Assembly: GCA_020445785.1 (NCBI GenBank)
Contig: JAGRFZ010000046.1
Coordinates: 1 to 58,926, forward strand
Direction: 5' to 3'
From: Rhodocyclaceae bacterium
GTDB lineage: Bacteria > Pseudomonadota > Gammaproteobacteria > Burkholderiales > Rhodocyclaceae
DNA length: 58,926 nucleotides
Notes under the pieces: generated by a model
What the model was told of the DNA's origin: nothing
Seen by the model: the letters and a program-made list of their open reading frames with translations, nothing else
Databases searched by the model: none
Part shown: positions 50,006-58,926 of the stretch, in pieces
Layout: every line of letters starts with the position of its first letter
How positions within the stretch are numbered: the first letter of the stretch is position 1
Translations under genes and position numbers: made by a program

Positions 50006-50764
50006 TCATGTCGCCCCCGGCAGCGGCTCGTCCACCCATTCCCCGGGATCCACACCGACGGCCCGACAACGGCGCGACAGTGCTTCGAAGTCGGCGGGCG
50101 TGATTGCCTCGAAACCTACCTGGTCGCCCGGTGCGAGCAACGCCGGCGGTGTGCGGCCGGGATCGAACAGGGGCAGCGGACAGCGGCCGAGCAGGTGCCA
50201 GCCGCCAGGGCTCTCCCATGGGTAGATCGCGGTGAGCTGACCGGCGATCGCCACGCTGCCGGGTGGCACGCGCAGGCGCGGTTCCTGGCGACGTGGCAGG
50301 TGCAGGGGGCGGGCGACCCCGTCCATGAAGGCGAAACCAGGCAGAAAACCGAGCATTGCCACCACGTACCGGCCCGATGAATGCGCTTTGCATACCTGGG
50401 CCGGTTGATATCCGGTCGCGTCGGCGACCGCGGACAGGTCCGGGCCGAATTCGCCGCCATAGCACACCGGAAGGCGCCATCGACGACCGCTTCGGCGGGT
50501 GCCCGTGGGCTGCTCGTCCAGCAGTCCGTCGATCGCGCCGGTGATCTCGTCGAAGGAAAGCGCCAGCGGATCGTAGCGCACGGTAACCGAGCGAAAGGTC
50601 TGCACCACGTCGATGATGCCCGGCAGCCGGTTGTGGCATCCGGCTTCGCGCAGAGCGCCGGCGAGCGCGTCTACGCGCGCCAGCAGCCGGGCGTCGATCG
50701 ACGCCCCGAGCTCGATCGTCAGCGCGGCGTCGCCACAGGGCAGCAAGCGCACGTCATCGGTCAT
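50006..50764 (-). CDS. pxpB: 5-oxoprolinase subunit B (AHS1/KipI family)
   Basis: A 252-residue protein of the KipI/AHS1 family, the third 5-oxoprolinase subunit. Family marks are LLPCGDAALTIELG at the start, VPVCYGGEFGPDL-like RLPVCYGGEFGPDLSAVA, MLGFLPGFAFMDG, RLRVPPGSVAIAGQLTAIYPWESPGGWHLLGRCP and the late LLAPGDQVGFEAI. It is the first gene of the operon, divergent from the EI24 gene over 185 bp. Confidence 0.95.
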   Translation of the reverse strand: MTDDVRLLPCGDAALTIELGASIDARLLARVDALAGALREAGCHNRLPGIIDVVQTFRSVTVRYDPLALSFDEITGAIDGLLDEQPTGTRRSGRRWRLPVCYGGEFGPDLSAVADATGYQPAQVCKAHSSGRYVVAMLGFLPGFAFMDGVARPLHLPRRQEPRLRVPPGSVAIAGQLTAIYPWESPGGWHLLGRCPLPLFDPGRTPPALLAPGDQVGFEAITPADFEALSRRCRAVGVDPGEWVDEPLPGAT

Positions 50765-50917
50765 GGCGCCTTGTTTCCCGGCTGGGGGCCGACGCCTTCG
50801 CTGCCCGCCGCCGGTCCCGGGCCCGCCCGTGTGGTTTTGGGCGTGGCGGATGCGAACCTCGGCGTCGGGCGCCTGTCAGCAGTGGGTCGGCAGCCGGGGC
50901 GTTCCGGCGGCTCGCGA

Positions 50918-50937
50918 TAGAATGTGTCGAAGGAGGT
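50918..50937 (+). promoter_or_regulatory. Possible -10 box and strong ribosome site for the EI24 gene
   Basis: TAGAAT (50918-50923) lies just before an AAGGAGGT ribosome site (about 50930-50936). The site is about 13 nt from the ATG at 50950, longer than usual. A transcript from this -10 would start almost at the ribosome site. Confidence 0.35.
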
Positions 50938-50949
50938 CATACACGTACC

Positions 50950-51702
50950 ATGTCATCAGTACTTCAAGCGCTCGTGCGCGCCTTTCGCAGCCTGACCCGC
51001 GGCGATGTCATCTGGCACCTGATCTGGCCCGGCCTGGCTTCCCTCGCAGTATGGGCGATCCTGGCGGCGATCTTCTGGGGCTCGCTGGTCGGCGGTGTCA
51101 TGGGTTGGCTCGACAATTGGGGATGGCTGGCATCGTGGATGGACGGTTCCGAGCTCGGTGGCGGATTCGTCATGGTGCTCGTACATATCGTCATCGGCCT
51201 GCTGTTGTTGCCGCTGGTCTACGTGACCGCGGCGCTGATCGTGGCAGCGGTGTCGCTGCCGATGATGCTCGAGAAGGTCGCGGCCACCGACTACGCGACG
51301 ATCGAGCGTCGCGCGGGCGGCACTCAGATCGGCAGCGTGACCAATGCCTTGAGTGCAGGTGCGCTGTTCGTCGTGGCGATGGTGCTGTCGCTGCCGTTGT
51401 GGCTGGTGCCGGGCCTGGGGATCGTGATTCCGCTGCTGCTGACTGCATGGCTGAACCGTCGGGCCTTCCGCTACGATGCGCTGATGATGCACGCAGACCG
51501 CGACGAAATGAAATTGATCCCGGAAAGAAACGCGAGCGGGCTGATGATGCTCGGTGTGGGCTGTGCATTACTTGCCTACGTGCCGATCCTGAACCTCGTC
51601 GCGCCGGCATTCTGTGGGCTGGCCTTCGTCCACTATCTGCTCGAGGCCCTTCAGCAGCACCGGCAGGCGAGCGGCTGGGTGGTGCTGGACAAGCCGTCCT
51701 GA
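50950..51702 (+). CDS. EI24/CysZ-like membrane protein
   Basis: An inner membrane protein of 250 residues in the EI24 domain family, which includes the sulfate transporter CysZ. It has several long hydrophobic runs (about 25-50, 75-105, 135-165, 195-230) and the family blocks SLPMMLEKVA and LTAWLNRRAFRYDALMMHADRDEM. The substrate is not clear. It is followed after 10 nt by the CinA-like gene; this pairing suggests a common transcript. Confidence 0.85.
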   Translation: MSSVLQALVRAFRSLTRGDVIWHLIWPGLASLAVWAILAAIFWGSLVGGVMGWLDNWGWLASWMDGSELGGGFVMVLVHIVIGLLLLPLVYVTAALIVAAVSLPMMLEKVAATDYATIERRAGGTQIGSVTNALSAGALFVVAMVLSLPLWLVPGLGIVIPLLLTAWLNRRAFRYDALMMHADRDEMKLIPERNASGLMMLGVGCALLAYVPILNLVAPAFCGLAFVHYLLEALQQHRQASGWVVLDKPS

Positions 51703-51712
51703 GGCCGCCGCT

Positions 51713-52462
51713 ATGGCCTTCGGTGCGCTGATCATCGGTGACGAGATCCTGTCGGGGCGGAGACAGGATCGCCACCTGACCCAGCTGATCGAGCTGCTTT
51801 CGGCGCGCGGTCTGCGGCTGGCCTGGGCCCGCTACGCCGGGGACGAACCGGCGCGGCTGACTGCTACCTTGCGGGAGACCTTCGCGACGGGCGACGTGGT
51901 GTTTTCGTTCGGCGGCATCGGCGCGACTCCGGACGACCATACCCGCCAGTGCGCGGCTGCGGCGCTCGGCCGAGAACTGGCGCTGCACCCCGAGGCCGAA
52001 CGCGAGATTCGCGCCCAGTTCGGCGCGGATACCACCGAGCACCGGTTGCGCATGGGGGTGTTCCCCCGGGGCAGCGAGATCATTCCCAATCCCTACAACC
52101 GCATTCCGGGGTTCTCGCTGCAGGATCATTTCTTCGTGCCGGGCTTTCCGGTGATGGCCTGGCCGATGGTCGAATGGGTGCTGGATGGGCACTTCGCCAG
52201 CCTGCACAACCGGGACGATTACACCGAACAGGCGATCGTCGTGTGGGAAGCGATGGAAGGGCGTCTGGTCGACCTGATGGAGCGCATCACCGCGGATTTT
52301 CCCGCGCTGACCCTGTTCAGCCTGCCGAGCTTTGCCGAGGCGGGGCGCCGCCGATCGCTCGAACTCGGCGTAAAAGGCAGGCGCGCCGACGTTGCGGTCG
52401 CGATGGATGCAATACGCATGGAGATCGCGCGGCGCGGATACGAATGGCAGGACAAACCCTGA
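51713..52462 (+). CDS. MoaB/CinA-type molybdopterin-binding-domain protein
   Basis: A 249-residue protein with the MoCF (molybdopterin-binding-like) fold of the CinA N-terminal family. Marks are LIIGDEILSGRRQDRH at the start, FSFGGIGATPDDHTRQC (GGxGATPDD) near residue 70, and GSEIIPNPYNRIPGFSL then FFVPGFPVMAWPM. It has no deamidase domain, so competence or nicotinamide roles cannot be assumed. The ATG is at 51713, ten nt after the EI24 stop. The region after it holds only the 81-bp repeats. Confidence 0.87.
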   Translation: MAFGALIIGDEILSGRRQDRHLTQLIELLSARGLRLAWARYAGDEPARLTATLRETFATGDVVFSFGGIGATPDDHTRQCAAAALGRELALHPEAEREIRAQFGADTTEHRLRMGVFPRGSEIIPNPYNRIPGFSLQDHFFVPGFPVMAWPMVEWVLDGHFASLHNRDDYTEQAIVVWEAMEGRLVDLMERITADFPALTLFSLPSFAEAGRRRSLELGVKGRRADVAVAMDAIRMEIARRGYEWQDKP

Positions 52463-52485
52463 GCGCCGATTCCCAAGACGCCTCG

Positions 52486-52774
52486 ACCCGCTCGCGGGGC
52501 AGGCCGGGCAATGCCCGGGCCCAGGGGCGGTCACAAGGAAACGCCGGGCCGCCCCAAGTTTCCTTGGCCCCCTCGGGGGGCGGGTCGGGCATTGTCCGGC
52601 CCTGGGGGCGGTCACAAGGAAACGCCGGGCCGCCCCAAGTTTCCTTGACCCCCTCGGGGGGCGGGTCGGGCATTGTCCGGCCCTGGGGGCGGTCACAAGG
52701 AAACGCCGGGCCGCCCCAAGTTTCCTTGACCCCCTCGGGGGGCGGGTCGGGCATTGTCCGGCCCTGGGGGCGGT
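52486..52774. repeat. Tandem 81-bp GC-rich repeat, three copies plus partials
   Basis: Three full 81-bp units at 52526-52606, 52607-52687 and 52688-52768. Units 2 and 3 are identical and unit 1 differs at one base (TTGGCC against TTGACC). A diverged half-unit (52486-52525) precedes them and the first 6 nt of a unit (52769-52774) follow. Each unit holds a hairpin, AAGGAAAC...GTTTCCTT, and a C5/G6 stretch, so the array can form strong structure in RNA of either strand. The unit is 27 codons long, so frames stay open on both strands, but there are no starts or ribosome sites. It fills almost the whole 311-bp gap between two convergent genes, and the stop of the next gene begins in its last base. 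Confidence 0.9.
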
Positions 52775-53160
52775 TATTCCTCTTCGCGCAAGAGGCCGAG
52801 CGCGGCCCGTTCCTCCGGCGACAGACGCGACAAGGCCTGGGCACGCAGCTCGTCCTTGCGCATCTTTTGCTGGAAATCCACATCGACGGCGATCAGCGGA
52901 TCGGACGGGTCTCCCAAGCGATAGGCCTCTCGCGCGTCGAGATTGACCAGAACGCGGATGCGGCGGACTTCCGCCAGGTTCTGGGTGCCGGCAGCCTGTC
53001 GCGCAAACGCGCGGGCGTCCGCCTCCCGGGTGAAGACGCCCTTGAGGTGATCCCGGTTGAGCAGGCGTACCCAGACGCCCCAGACGGTGGTGATGCGGGC
53101 ACGAAACGGCGTGTCGTCTGCCTGGGTCGCGCGGTGGGTGGCGGTTTCGATGTGGCTCAT
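52774..53160 (-). CDS. Small conserved-type protein of unknown function
   Basis: A 128-residue soluble protein that I do not recognise. It begins with MSHIETATHRATQADD, has a beta-rich centre (ARITTVWGVWVRLLNRDHLKGVFTREADARAFARQ, which resembles an AP2-like or small repeat-fold segment), and ends in an acidic and Leu/Ala-rich helix (SRLSPEERAALGLLREEE). It has no signal or membrane segment. The TAA stop begins inside the last repeat base. No clear ribosome site is visible before the ATG, but codon use and the open frame fit a real gene. It is divergent from the metallopeptidase. Confidence 0.6.
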   Translation of the reverse strand: MSHIETATHRATQADDTPFRARITTVWGVWVRLLNRDHLKGVFTREADARAFARQAAGTQNLAEVRRIRVLVNLDAREAYRLGDPSDPLIAVDVDFQQKMRKDELRAQALSRLSPEERAALGLLREEE

Positions 53161-53210
53161 CGCTGTCGTGTCGATATGCGGATGGCAGAATTATCGTCCC
53201 GGACGGGAGC

Positions 53211-53987
53211 ATGTTGAAAGTGAGGCGTTCGGCCGAGCGCGATTCCGAACATCAACTCGTTCCGATTGCCGGTTGCGACCTTGCGGTACAACTGCGGCGG
53301 TCCGTGCGCAGGACGCTCAGTCTCCGTGTCGACGAGCAGGGACTGCAGGTGCGGGCCCCCCACGAGGTCGACCTCGGCACGGTTGCGGCTTTCGTCCGCG
53401 CCCACGCGGAATGGATCGGGCGCCAGCAGGTGCGTCTCGAACGAGCGCAGAGAGAGGCGCGCATCGTCGTCGGTGACGGGCTCGGGCTGCGCTTGTTCGA
53501 CGAGGCTTGTCGCGTACGCCTGGTCGAGGCGCGACAGCGCCCGGGCTGGCGGCAAACTGCGGACGGAGAAGAACTGCTGCTGCCGCAGGATTGCCCTTTG
53601 CCGGCGTTGGAGCGGGCGGTCCGGCAGCGGGCCCATGCGTGGTTCTCGCGGCGTGTGTCGGTGTATTGTGCGCGCATCGGTGCGCCCGTGCCGCCGGTTG
53701 CCCTCAGTTCGGCGCGACGGCGCTGGGGAAGCTGCAGCCAGCGCAGCGGAATCCGTCTGCACTGGAAGTTGGCGCTGCTGCCCGCCGCGCTTGCCGACTA
53801 CGTGGTCGCGCACGAGGTCGCCCACTTGAAGGAAATGAACCATTCGACTCGTTTCTGGGCGTTGGTCGAATCACTGTACCCGGCGTGGCGCGAGGCCCGC
53901 ACGGCGCTTCGCGCCCGCTCCGCCTGGCTGCCGGAATTCATCACCGCCGCGGCATGCGGCGACATGGTTGGAGAGGATTCACGATGA
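53211..53987 (+). CDS. YgjP-like (DUF45) zinc metallopeptidase
   Basis: A 258-residue protein of the YgjP/DUF45 family of zinc peptidases. The active site is H201-E-V-A-H205 with a third ligand H211 ([11 protein letters not shown]), preceded by the family block [19 protein letters not shown]. The N-terminal half is a beta-rich region with the conserved [21 protein letters not shown]. The start at 53211 is preceded closely by GGGAG; an internal GTG at 53220 is an alternative. Its stop overlaps the glyoxalase start (ATGA). Confidence 0.87.
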   Translation: MLKVRRSAERDSEHQLVPIAGCDLAVQLRRSVRRTLSLRVDEQGLQVRAPHEVDLGTVAAFVRAHAEWIGRQQVRLERAQREARIVVGDGLGLRLFDEACRVRLVEARQRPGWRQTADGEELLLPQDCPLPALERAVRQRAHAWFSRRVSVYCARIGAPVPPVALSSARRRWGSCSQRSGIRLHWKLALLPAALADYVVAHEVAHLKEMNHSTRFWALVESLYPAWREARTALRARSAWLPEFITAAACGDMVGEDSR

Positions 53988-54370
53988 GGCTGTTGCACAC
54001 GATGTTGCGGGTCGGCGATCTGGATCGATCGATCGCCTTTTACACGGACATCCTCGGCATGCGTCTGCTCAGGCGCAAGGATTACCCCGACGGCCGCTTC
54101 ACGCTGGCATTCGTCGGCTATGCGCCCGAGAGCGAAGCGGCGGCGATCGAACTGACGCACAACTGGGATACGCCCGGCTACGCGCTGGGCGACGGCTTCG
54201 GCCATATCGCCGTGGAGGTGCCGGACGCCTATCGTGCCTGTGACGAGATCCGTGCCCGGGGCGGAAAGGTCGTCCGCGAGGCGGGGCCGATGAAGCATGG
54301 CAGTACGGTGATCGCCTTCGTCGAGGACCCCGACGGCTACAAGGTCGAGCTGATCCAGCGTCAGGCCTGA
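53984..54370 (+). CDS. gloA: Lactoylglutathione lyase (glyoxalase I)
   Basis: Converts the methylglyoxal-glutathione hemithioacetal to S-lactoylglutathione. The 128-residue protein has all four metal ligands at the same numbers as E. coli GloA: H5, E56, H74 and E122, in [25 protein letters not shown] and YKVELI. The repeated beta-alpha-beta-beta-beta fold is full length. It is co-translated with the metallopeptidase and its last 10 nt overlap the 3' end of the convergent kinase gene. Confidence 0.96.
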   Translation: MRLLHTMLRVGDLDRSIAFYTDILGMRLLRRKDYPDGRFTLAFVGYAPESEAAAIELTHNWDTPGYALGDGFGHIAVEVPDAYRACDEIRARGGKVVREAGPMKHGSTVIAFVEDPDGYKVELIQRQA

Positions 54371-57300
54371 GCTGCGCTGCCGCTGGTGGTCTTCTCGTGC
54401 AGGCGCTTGCCGAGCGTGGCGGCGAGCGTGTCCATTTCCGACCACAGTGTCTTGAGATCCTCTTCCATGCCTTTGGCGGTACCCGCGCGGCACCGCTTTT
54501 CGATGCGTGATACCGCGGCCAGGGTGGCTTCCGCCATGAAGCTGCCGACCGAACCGCCGATCGCGTGAACGGCAGAATGGGCGGCCTGCAGGTCGCCTAG
54601 CGCGGCGGCTTCGCGCAGGCGCATGCGCAGCGCCAGATCGCTGTCGAGATAGACGTGGATCAACTGATCCAGCAGTTCCTCGTCGTGGTCCAGATACTCC
54701 AGCGCCTTGGCTTCGTCGAATATCTTCAGCGTCGAGCCGCTCGTACTGCCCGGTCGCGTCGTGGCCTCCTCACGGCGTGAGCCGGCCTGCGAAAACTGGC
54801 CGAGGGCGCCGACCAGGGCTGCCGTGTTGAGCGGCGCGTCCAGCGTCAGGGTGGCGCCTGCCGATTCGAGCGACATGGCCATTTCGGTATGGCCGGAAGG
54901 CACCAGGGCGATGATCGGGAGATCGCCACCGGTGGCGCTGTCCGAGGCTCGCAGCCGCACCAGCACGGTGACCGCATCGGGTGAGCCGAGCAGTGCGTCG
55001 ATGATGATCAGGTCGAAGTGGGCTGCATGGCAGGACTCGACCGCCTCGACGCCGTTGCCGACCCAGTGCACCACGTGTCCGAGGGCTTCGAGTGGGGCCA
55101 CGACATCGTTTCCGCTGTCGTGGGTAGCGACCAGGATCTGCAGGCTGCGCCGTTTTTCCCGCAGGCTGTGGCGGGTGATCAGGTTGTCGCTCCGCTTGCT
55201 GCCGCCGAGTGCGAGCATGATGGCGTCGAGCAGATCGAGCGACTTGAACGGTCTGGTGAGGTAGGCGTTGATGCCGATCTGGCGACACTGGGCGGCATCG
55301 CCGCGCTGCCCGGATGCGGCGGCGAGCACGATGATCGGCTGCTGGATGGTGGGGTCGCCGCGCAGCTTGCGGGCGAGTTCGAAGGCATCCACGTCCTTGA
55401 GGCGGTCACTGAGCAGGACGACGTGGAAGGGCGATCCGTTGCTCGAACTCTGCCGCAGTCGGGCGAGCACCCGCAGGCCCATTTCCTCGACGTCGGGTTT
55501 GAGTTGCCACTCGGCGAGGGCGTCGGTGAGGTGGGTGGTCTCGTAGCCGGACTCCCCGGCCACCATGATGCGCAGGGAATCGAGCGGAACTTCCGAAACG
55601 TCTTCGGCGTGGTCGGGTTGGCGCGGTAGTCGCACCGTGAAGGAAAAGGTGCTGCCGCTGCCCGGTTCGCTGGTGAGCTCCAGTTGGCCGCCCATGCGGT
55701 CCACCAGCCGGCTCGCGATGGCGAGACCGAGGCCGGTGCCGCCGAAACGACGGGTCGCGGATTCGTCGGCCTGGGTGAAGGCCTCGAAGATCCGTTCCTG
55801 CTGATCGGGCGGAACGCCGATGCCGGTGTCTTCGATCGCGAAGCACAGCGTACATTCGGCGTCGTCGACCTGGTCGGCCGTGATGCGGGCCACGACGTGG
55901 CCGGAATCGGTGAATTTGATTGCGTTGTCCACCAGGTTGTGGAGGACTTGACGCAACCGGTGGGGATCGCCCTCGAGATTATCGGGTACCGTCGGATCGA
56001 TTCGGTACTCGAGCAGGAGGTTCTTGTCTGCGGCTTCGGCGCGCTGGCCGGCAAAGGATTGTTCCACGCAGTCGCGCAGGCCGAAGGGAATGCGTTCGAA
56101 GTCGAGCCTGCCGGACTCGATCTTGGAGAAATCCAGGATCTCGTTGATGATCGCGAGCAGCCGCTCTGCCGCGGTCCGCACCTGGTCCATGAAGCCCGAC
56201 TGCTCTTCGTTGAGGCCGGACTCGAGGGCGAGGTCGGTCATGCCGATGATGGCGTTCATCGGCGTGCGCAACTCGTGGCTCATGTTGGCGAGGAAGGAGC
56301 TCTTCGTACGGTTCGCCTCCTCGGCCATTTCCTTGCCTTCCACCAGGCCCAGCTCGTTCTGCTTCTGGGCCGTGATGTCGGCGGCCGAACCCGAGTAGCC
56401 GAGCAAGGTGCCGGCCTCGACCCGCGGGCGCAGCCTGAGGTTGTACCAGTGGGGCCGACCGTCTTCGTCTTCGATGCGGATCTCGAGGGCCTCGTCCGCG
56501 TTGCCGCGCTCGGCGAGGCTGTGCAGGTCGTGCTCCAGTTTCTCCAACTCGGTGTTGGAACTGCACAGGAGGCTGGCAAGCGGCTGCCCGACCATCTGGT
56601 CGGTGCCCCGGCTGACGAAGCGCTCCCATGCCGGATTCAGGTACTCGATCTGGAAGCCGGCGTCGACTTCGAAGGCCAGCTCGCGCAGGTTGTCGAGCAT
56701 CTGCCGGAAGCGGCGCTCGCTCTTGCCGAGCGATTCGCGGTCGCGCCTCAGCCGGTGGGCGGTTTCGTTCAGCACCCGCTCGAGGCGAACCAGTTCGGCC
56801 GAGCGGTCGTCGATCCGGAGGTCATTCTCGGTGTCTTCCAGGTTCTCAGCGAAGGCCGCGATACGTGACAGCGAGCGCATCGGCCTTGCCAGCGCCAGCA
56901 CGGCGCAGGATATGCCGATGACCAGCAGCAGCGCGCCGGCGATGGCCGAATCCTGCAGCAGGTGTTCCCGCGCCTGCCGAGCCGGGAGGTTGTCCACTTC
57001 GACGCGCAGCCACTCGCTGGAGACGAAGCCCGGCGCCAGTGGAATCCAGGCGGCGACATGGTGATCTGCGCTGGTGGTCGTGGGTGACGGGGATTGGGGC
57101 ACGGCGTGGCGTGGCGAGGCTGTCGCGTCGAGGGGAGGCCCCAGCAGACGTGCGCGGACGCTGCCGTCCGGCCGCACCACTTCCACCCCGATGAGGCCGC
57201 CGGTTCGGGCGTGCCGACCCAGGCGTGAAAGCAGGGCACCGGGGCTTTCTCCGAACTGGGCACGGCCGTTTCGGGGCGATAGGTCGTCAGCGACCAGGCG

Positions 57301-57459
57301 GGCCACCATGGTGGCGTGGGCTCGAATGACTTCTTCGACGAATTCGGCCTGCTCATGGGCCGTGTACCAGCTGTAGGCGCCCAGCACGCCGATCAGCAGG
57401 CCACAGATCAGGACTGCGAGTCGAAAGCGAAAGGTCTTCACGAGGTTCGGCACGGGCAT
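54361..57459 (-). CDS. Hybrid histidine kinase with PAS, two degraded receivers and HPt
   Basis: A 1032-residue membrane sensor: span about 12-30; periplasmic domain about 35-165; span about 170-190; HAMP-like stretch; PAS/PAC (about 250-375); HisKA with H395 ([11 protein letters not shown]); HATPase ([16 protein letters not shown]); two receiver-like domains (about 640-765 and 785-900); HPt with H965 ([10 protein letters not shown]). Receiver 1 has [10 protein letters not shown] where LLD...MDG is expected (Ser at the phosphate site) and receiver 2 keeps an Asp (LIIIDALLG) but not the acid pair or lysine. Only the kinase core looks intact. It is the second gene after the HD-GYP regulator, with a one-base start/stop overlap (TGATG). 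Confidence 0.92.
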   Translation of the reverse strand: MPVPNLVKTFRFRLAVLICGLLIGVLGAYSWYTAHEQAEFVEEVIRAHATMVARLVADDLSPRNGRAQFGESPGALLSRLGRHARTGGLIGVEVVRPDGSVRARLLGPPLDATASPRHAVPQSPSPTTTSADHHVAAWIPLAPGFVSSEWLRVEVDNLPARQAREHLLQDSAIAGALLLVIGISCAVLALARPMRSLSRIAAFAENLEDTENDLRIDDRSAELVRLERVLNETAHRLRRDRESLGKSERRFRQMLDNLRELAFEVDAGFQIEYLNPAWERFVSRGTDQMVGQPLASLLCSSNTELEKLEHDLHSLAERGNADEALEIRIEDEDGRPHWYNLRLRPRVEAGTLLGYSGSAADITAQKQNELGLVEGKEMAEEANRTKSSFLANMSHELRTPMNAIIGMTDLALESGLNEEQSGFMDQVRTAAERLLAIINEILDFSKIESGRLDFERIPFGLRDCVEQSFAGQRAEAADKNLLLEYRIDPTVPDNLEGDPHRLRQVLHNLVDNAIKFTDSGHVVARITADQVDDAECTLCFAIEDTGIGVPPDQQERIFEAFTQADESATRRFGGTGLGLAIASRLVDRMGGQLELTSEPGSGSTFSFTVRLPRQPDHAEDVSEVPLDSLRIMVAGESGYETTHLTDALAEWQLKPDVEEMGLRVLARLRQSSSNGSPFHVVLLSDRLKDVDAFELARKLRGDPTIQQPIIVLAAASGQRGDAAQCRQIGINAYLTRPFKSLDLLDAIMLALGGSKRSDNLITRHSLREKRRSLQILVATHDSGNDVVAPLEALGHVVHWVGNGVEAVESCHAAHFDLIIIDALLGSPDAVTVLVRLRASDSATGGDLPIIALVPSGHTEMAMSLESAGATLTLDAPLNTAALVGALGQFSQAGSRREEATTRPGSTSGSTLKIFDEAKALEYLDHDEELLDQLIHVYLDSDLALRMRLREAAALGDLQAAHSAVHAIGGSVGSFMAEATLAAVSRIEKRCRAGTAKGMEEDLKTLWSEMDTLAATLGKRLHEKTTSGSAAQA

Positions 57460-58493
57460 CAGTCCTCGCCGAAGCGATCACGGATCGCGAGTACCTGTGG
57501 CCAGACACCGAGAAACGCGTCGATGCAGGCCGGGTCGAAGTGGCTGCCACTGCCGGACTCGAGATGCGCACGCGCGTCCTCGAGGCTCCATGCCTTCTTG
57601 TACGGGCGGCTGGAGGTCAGCGCGTCGAAAACGTCTGCCACCGCCACGATGCGGCCCTCGAGCGGAATGGCTTCTCCGCGCAGCGCACGAGGATAGCCTG
57701 CGCCGTCGAATCTCTCGTGGTGGGAGAGCGCGATGCTGGCGGCCAACTGGATGACCGGTGAGGACGATTCGTTGAGAATGTCGAAACCGTGCTTGGGGTG
57801 CCCTTTCATGATTTCGAATTCTTCGGCCGTAAGGCGCCCGGGCTTGAGCAAAATGCTGTCGGGAATACCGAGCTTGCCGACGTCGTGCATCGGTGCGGCG
57901 AGCAGGATGGCCTGCTGGTACTCTTTGTCGACCCCGAGCTTCCTGGCGATCAGTTCGGAATAGTGCGACATGCGCTGAATGTGCGCGCCGGTCTCCGGAT
58001 CGCGAAACTCGGCGGCGCGCGCCAGGCGGGTGACCATTTCGCGTTCCCGGGCGAGAATCTCGCGGGTCGCGTGCGCGACTTCGTCGGCCAGCACGCGGGC
58101 GCGCTCACGCGTTGCCAGATGGGCGCGACGAAGGGCCAGCATGTTGCGCACCCGCGGCAGGAACTCGTGGCGGTCGATGGGTTTGTTCAGAAAATCGGTG
58201 GCGCCGCCCTGCAGGGCGTCGTATCGCGTCTGCTTTTCGTGGTCAGCGGTAACCATCAGGATCGGGACGTCTTCGTGCGCCGCGTCCGACTTGAATCGCT
58301 TGATGAACTCGATTCCGTCGATGATCGGCATCATGTAGTCCACGATCAGCAGATCCAGTTGGTTGTTCTTACACCATTCGATCGCTTCACGCGGATCCGA
58401 AAAGGTCACCGGCTCGCAGTCGGCGAGCTTGCCGATCAATGTCTGCATCAGCGCGAGGTTGAGCGGCGTGTCGTCGACGATGAGTACCTTCAT
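57459..58493 (-). CDS. HD-GYP response regulator (cyclic-di-GMP phosphodiesterase)
   Basis: A 344-residue RpfG-type protein: receiver 1-120 with D7-D8, phosphoacceptor D52 (LIVDYMMP) and NKPI; a coiled linker about 125-155; HD-GYP domain with HDVGKLGIPD, HHERFDGAGYP and VADVFDALTS. All metal ligands of the HD-GYP core are present, so it should hydrolyse cyclic-di-GMP when controlled by its receiver. The following hybrid kinase starts on its last base, so the two form a sensor and output pair. Confidence 0.95.
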   Translation of the reverse strand: MKVLIVDDTPLNLALMQTLIGKLADCEPVTFSDPREAIEWCKNNQLDLLIVDYMMPIIDGIEFIKRFKSDAAHEDVPILMVTADHEKQTRYDALQGGATDFLNKPIDRHEFLPRVRNMLALRRAHLATRERARVLADEVAHATREILAREREMVTRLARAAEFRDPETGAHIQRMSHYSELIARKLGVDKEYQQAILLAAPMHDVGKLGIPDSILLKPGRLTAEEFEIMKGHPKHGFDILNESSSPVIQLAASIALSHHERFDGAGYPRALRGEAIPLEGRIVAVADVFDALTSSRPYKKAWSLEDARAHLESGSGSHFDPACIDAFLGVWPQVLAIRDRFGED

Positions 58494-58698
58494 GGACCGT
58501 TTCGGTGTTACGACTTTGGTGATGGTCTCTTAACGGCAGGAATCATCGGGAATTGATGGCGTGGCCGGGCGTGAAGTGCCGCGCTTGGCCTCGGCCGTGC
58601 AATATTCCCGCTCACGACCATCCCGGTCGCCCCGGGATGCGGTCGGCGCTGCAGCCCGGCGTGGGCGGATGGGGCTCGTTGCGTGCCGTAAACGGCAA

Positions 58699-58726
58699 AG
58701 ACCGCGGCCGGTGGCGGCCGCGGTCT
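58699..58726 (-). terminator. Terminator of the rpoD-tRNA transcript
   Basis: A perfect 12-bp stem (AGACCGCGGCCG with CGGCCGCGGTCT) and a 4-nt loop, followed on the minus strand by TTTGCCGTTT. It lies 9 nt after the end of the tRNA gene, which is read on the minus strand. The 240-bp stretch 58494-58735 otherwise holds no gene. Confidence 0.75.
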
Positions 58727-58735
58727 GGCGATGCA

Positions 58736-58812
<77 letters not shown>

Positions 58813-58847
58813 GGGGGGCCGCAGGGCGGCCGGGATCGGGCGGTGGT

Positions 58848-58926
58848 TCAGGGCTCGCTGTCGAGGAAGCTGCGCAGCTTTTCCGAGCGGCTCGGGTGGC
58901 GCAGCTTGCGCAGGGCCTTGGCTTCG
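58848..58926 (-). CDS. rpoD: RNA polymerase sigma factor RpoD, 3' end only
   Basis: The last 25 codons of a gene that continues outside the window. The readable end is EAKALRKLRHPSRSEKLRSF then LDSEP and stop, which is the C-terminal end of region 4 of the major sigma-70 factor. It precedes the tRNA-Ile gene in the direction of transcription. Confidence 0.95.
   Translation of the reverse strand, partial: EAKALRKLRHPSRSEKLRSFLDSEP

Noticed and set aside
52486-52774. CRISPR array
   Set aside because: Units are contiguous 81-bp copies with no variable spacers and no cas genes nearby.

Overview
The window is about 59 kb of GC-rich, gene-dense bacterial chromosome. Gene content and order point to a betaproteobacterium, most likely near the Rhodocyclales (Azoarcus/Thauera type). 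The clues are the run AI-2E permease - hda - HAD phosphatase - pcnB - deoxynucleoside kinase - panB - panC set divergently from purM, a CAU-anticodon tRNA-Ile directly after rpoD, a MutL that carries its own endonuclease motif, and the 5S rRNA sequence. The assignment is by recognition only; no search was run. I see no phage, insertion sequence or CRISPR array. Almost every gene is a chromosomal housekeeping or signalling gene.

Layout. 1-221: the end of an rRNA operon (5S gene and terminator). 222-634: no convincing gene. 635-7548 (minus): a CBS-domain protein, then the pantothenate/nucleotide/RNA-processing run. 7701-13059 (plus): purM and an RND efflux pair. 13061-19977: a phosphoesterase, an unknown polytopic membrane protein, miaA, a TraB/GumN-type lipoprotein, mutL and a DedA protein, with several convergent or divergent gene borders. 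20038-24562 (plus): purN, a DUF3108 protein, an rRNA m5C methyltransferase and a single-HKD phospholipase D protein in one overlapping chain, then a fatty-acid desaturase. 24570-26378: cytochrome P460, rluE and a DUF192 protein. 26470-29723: flhB-flhA alone, without other flagellar genes. 29923-31662 (minus): glnS.

31957-39524 (plus) is the most interesting part. It is a tightly packed four-gene unit: a TonB-dependent-receptor-like outer membrane protein, a periplasmic YfiR (DUF4154) protein, a hybrid histidine kinase whose periplasmic region resembles the CHASE8 domain of YfiN, and a response regulator with a degenerate GGDEF and an intact EAL domain. I read it as a candidate envelope-to-cyclic-di-GMP signalling relay in which YfiR would control a kinase rather than a cyclase. 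An ECF-type sigma factor and a zinc-motif anti-sigma factor lie tail to tail with it.

40888-58493: crcB-hrpA, a second hybrid kinase, the 5-oxoprolinase genes pxpB-pxpC-pxpA, an EI24/CysZ-like protein with a CinA/MoaB-like protein, an 81-bp tandem repeat, a small unknown gene, a YgjP-type metallopeptidase with glyoxalase I, and a third hybrid kinase (two degraded receivers) coupled to an HD-GYP response regulator. 58699-58926: a terminator, tRNA-Ile(CAU) and the 3' end of rpoD. The window therefore has three large hybrid kinases and two cyclic-di-GMP phosphodiesterase response regulators but no GGDEF domain with an intact signature.
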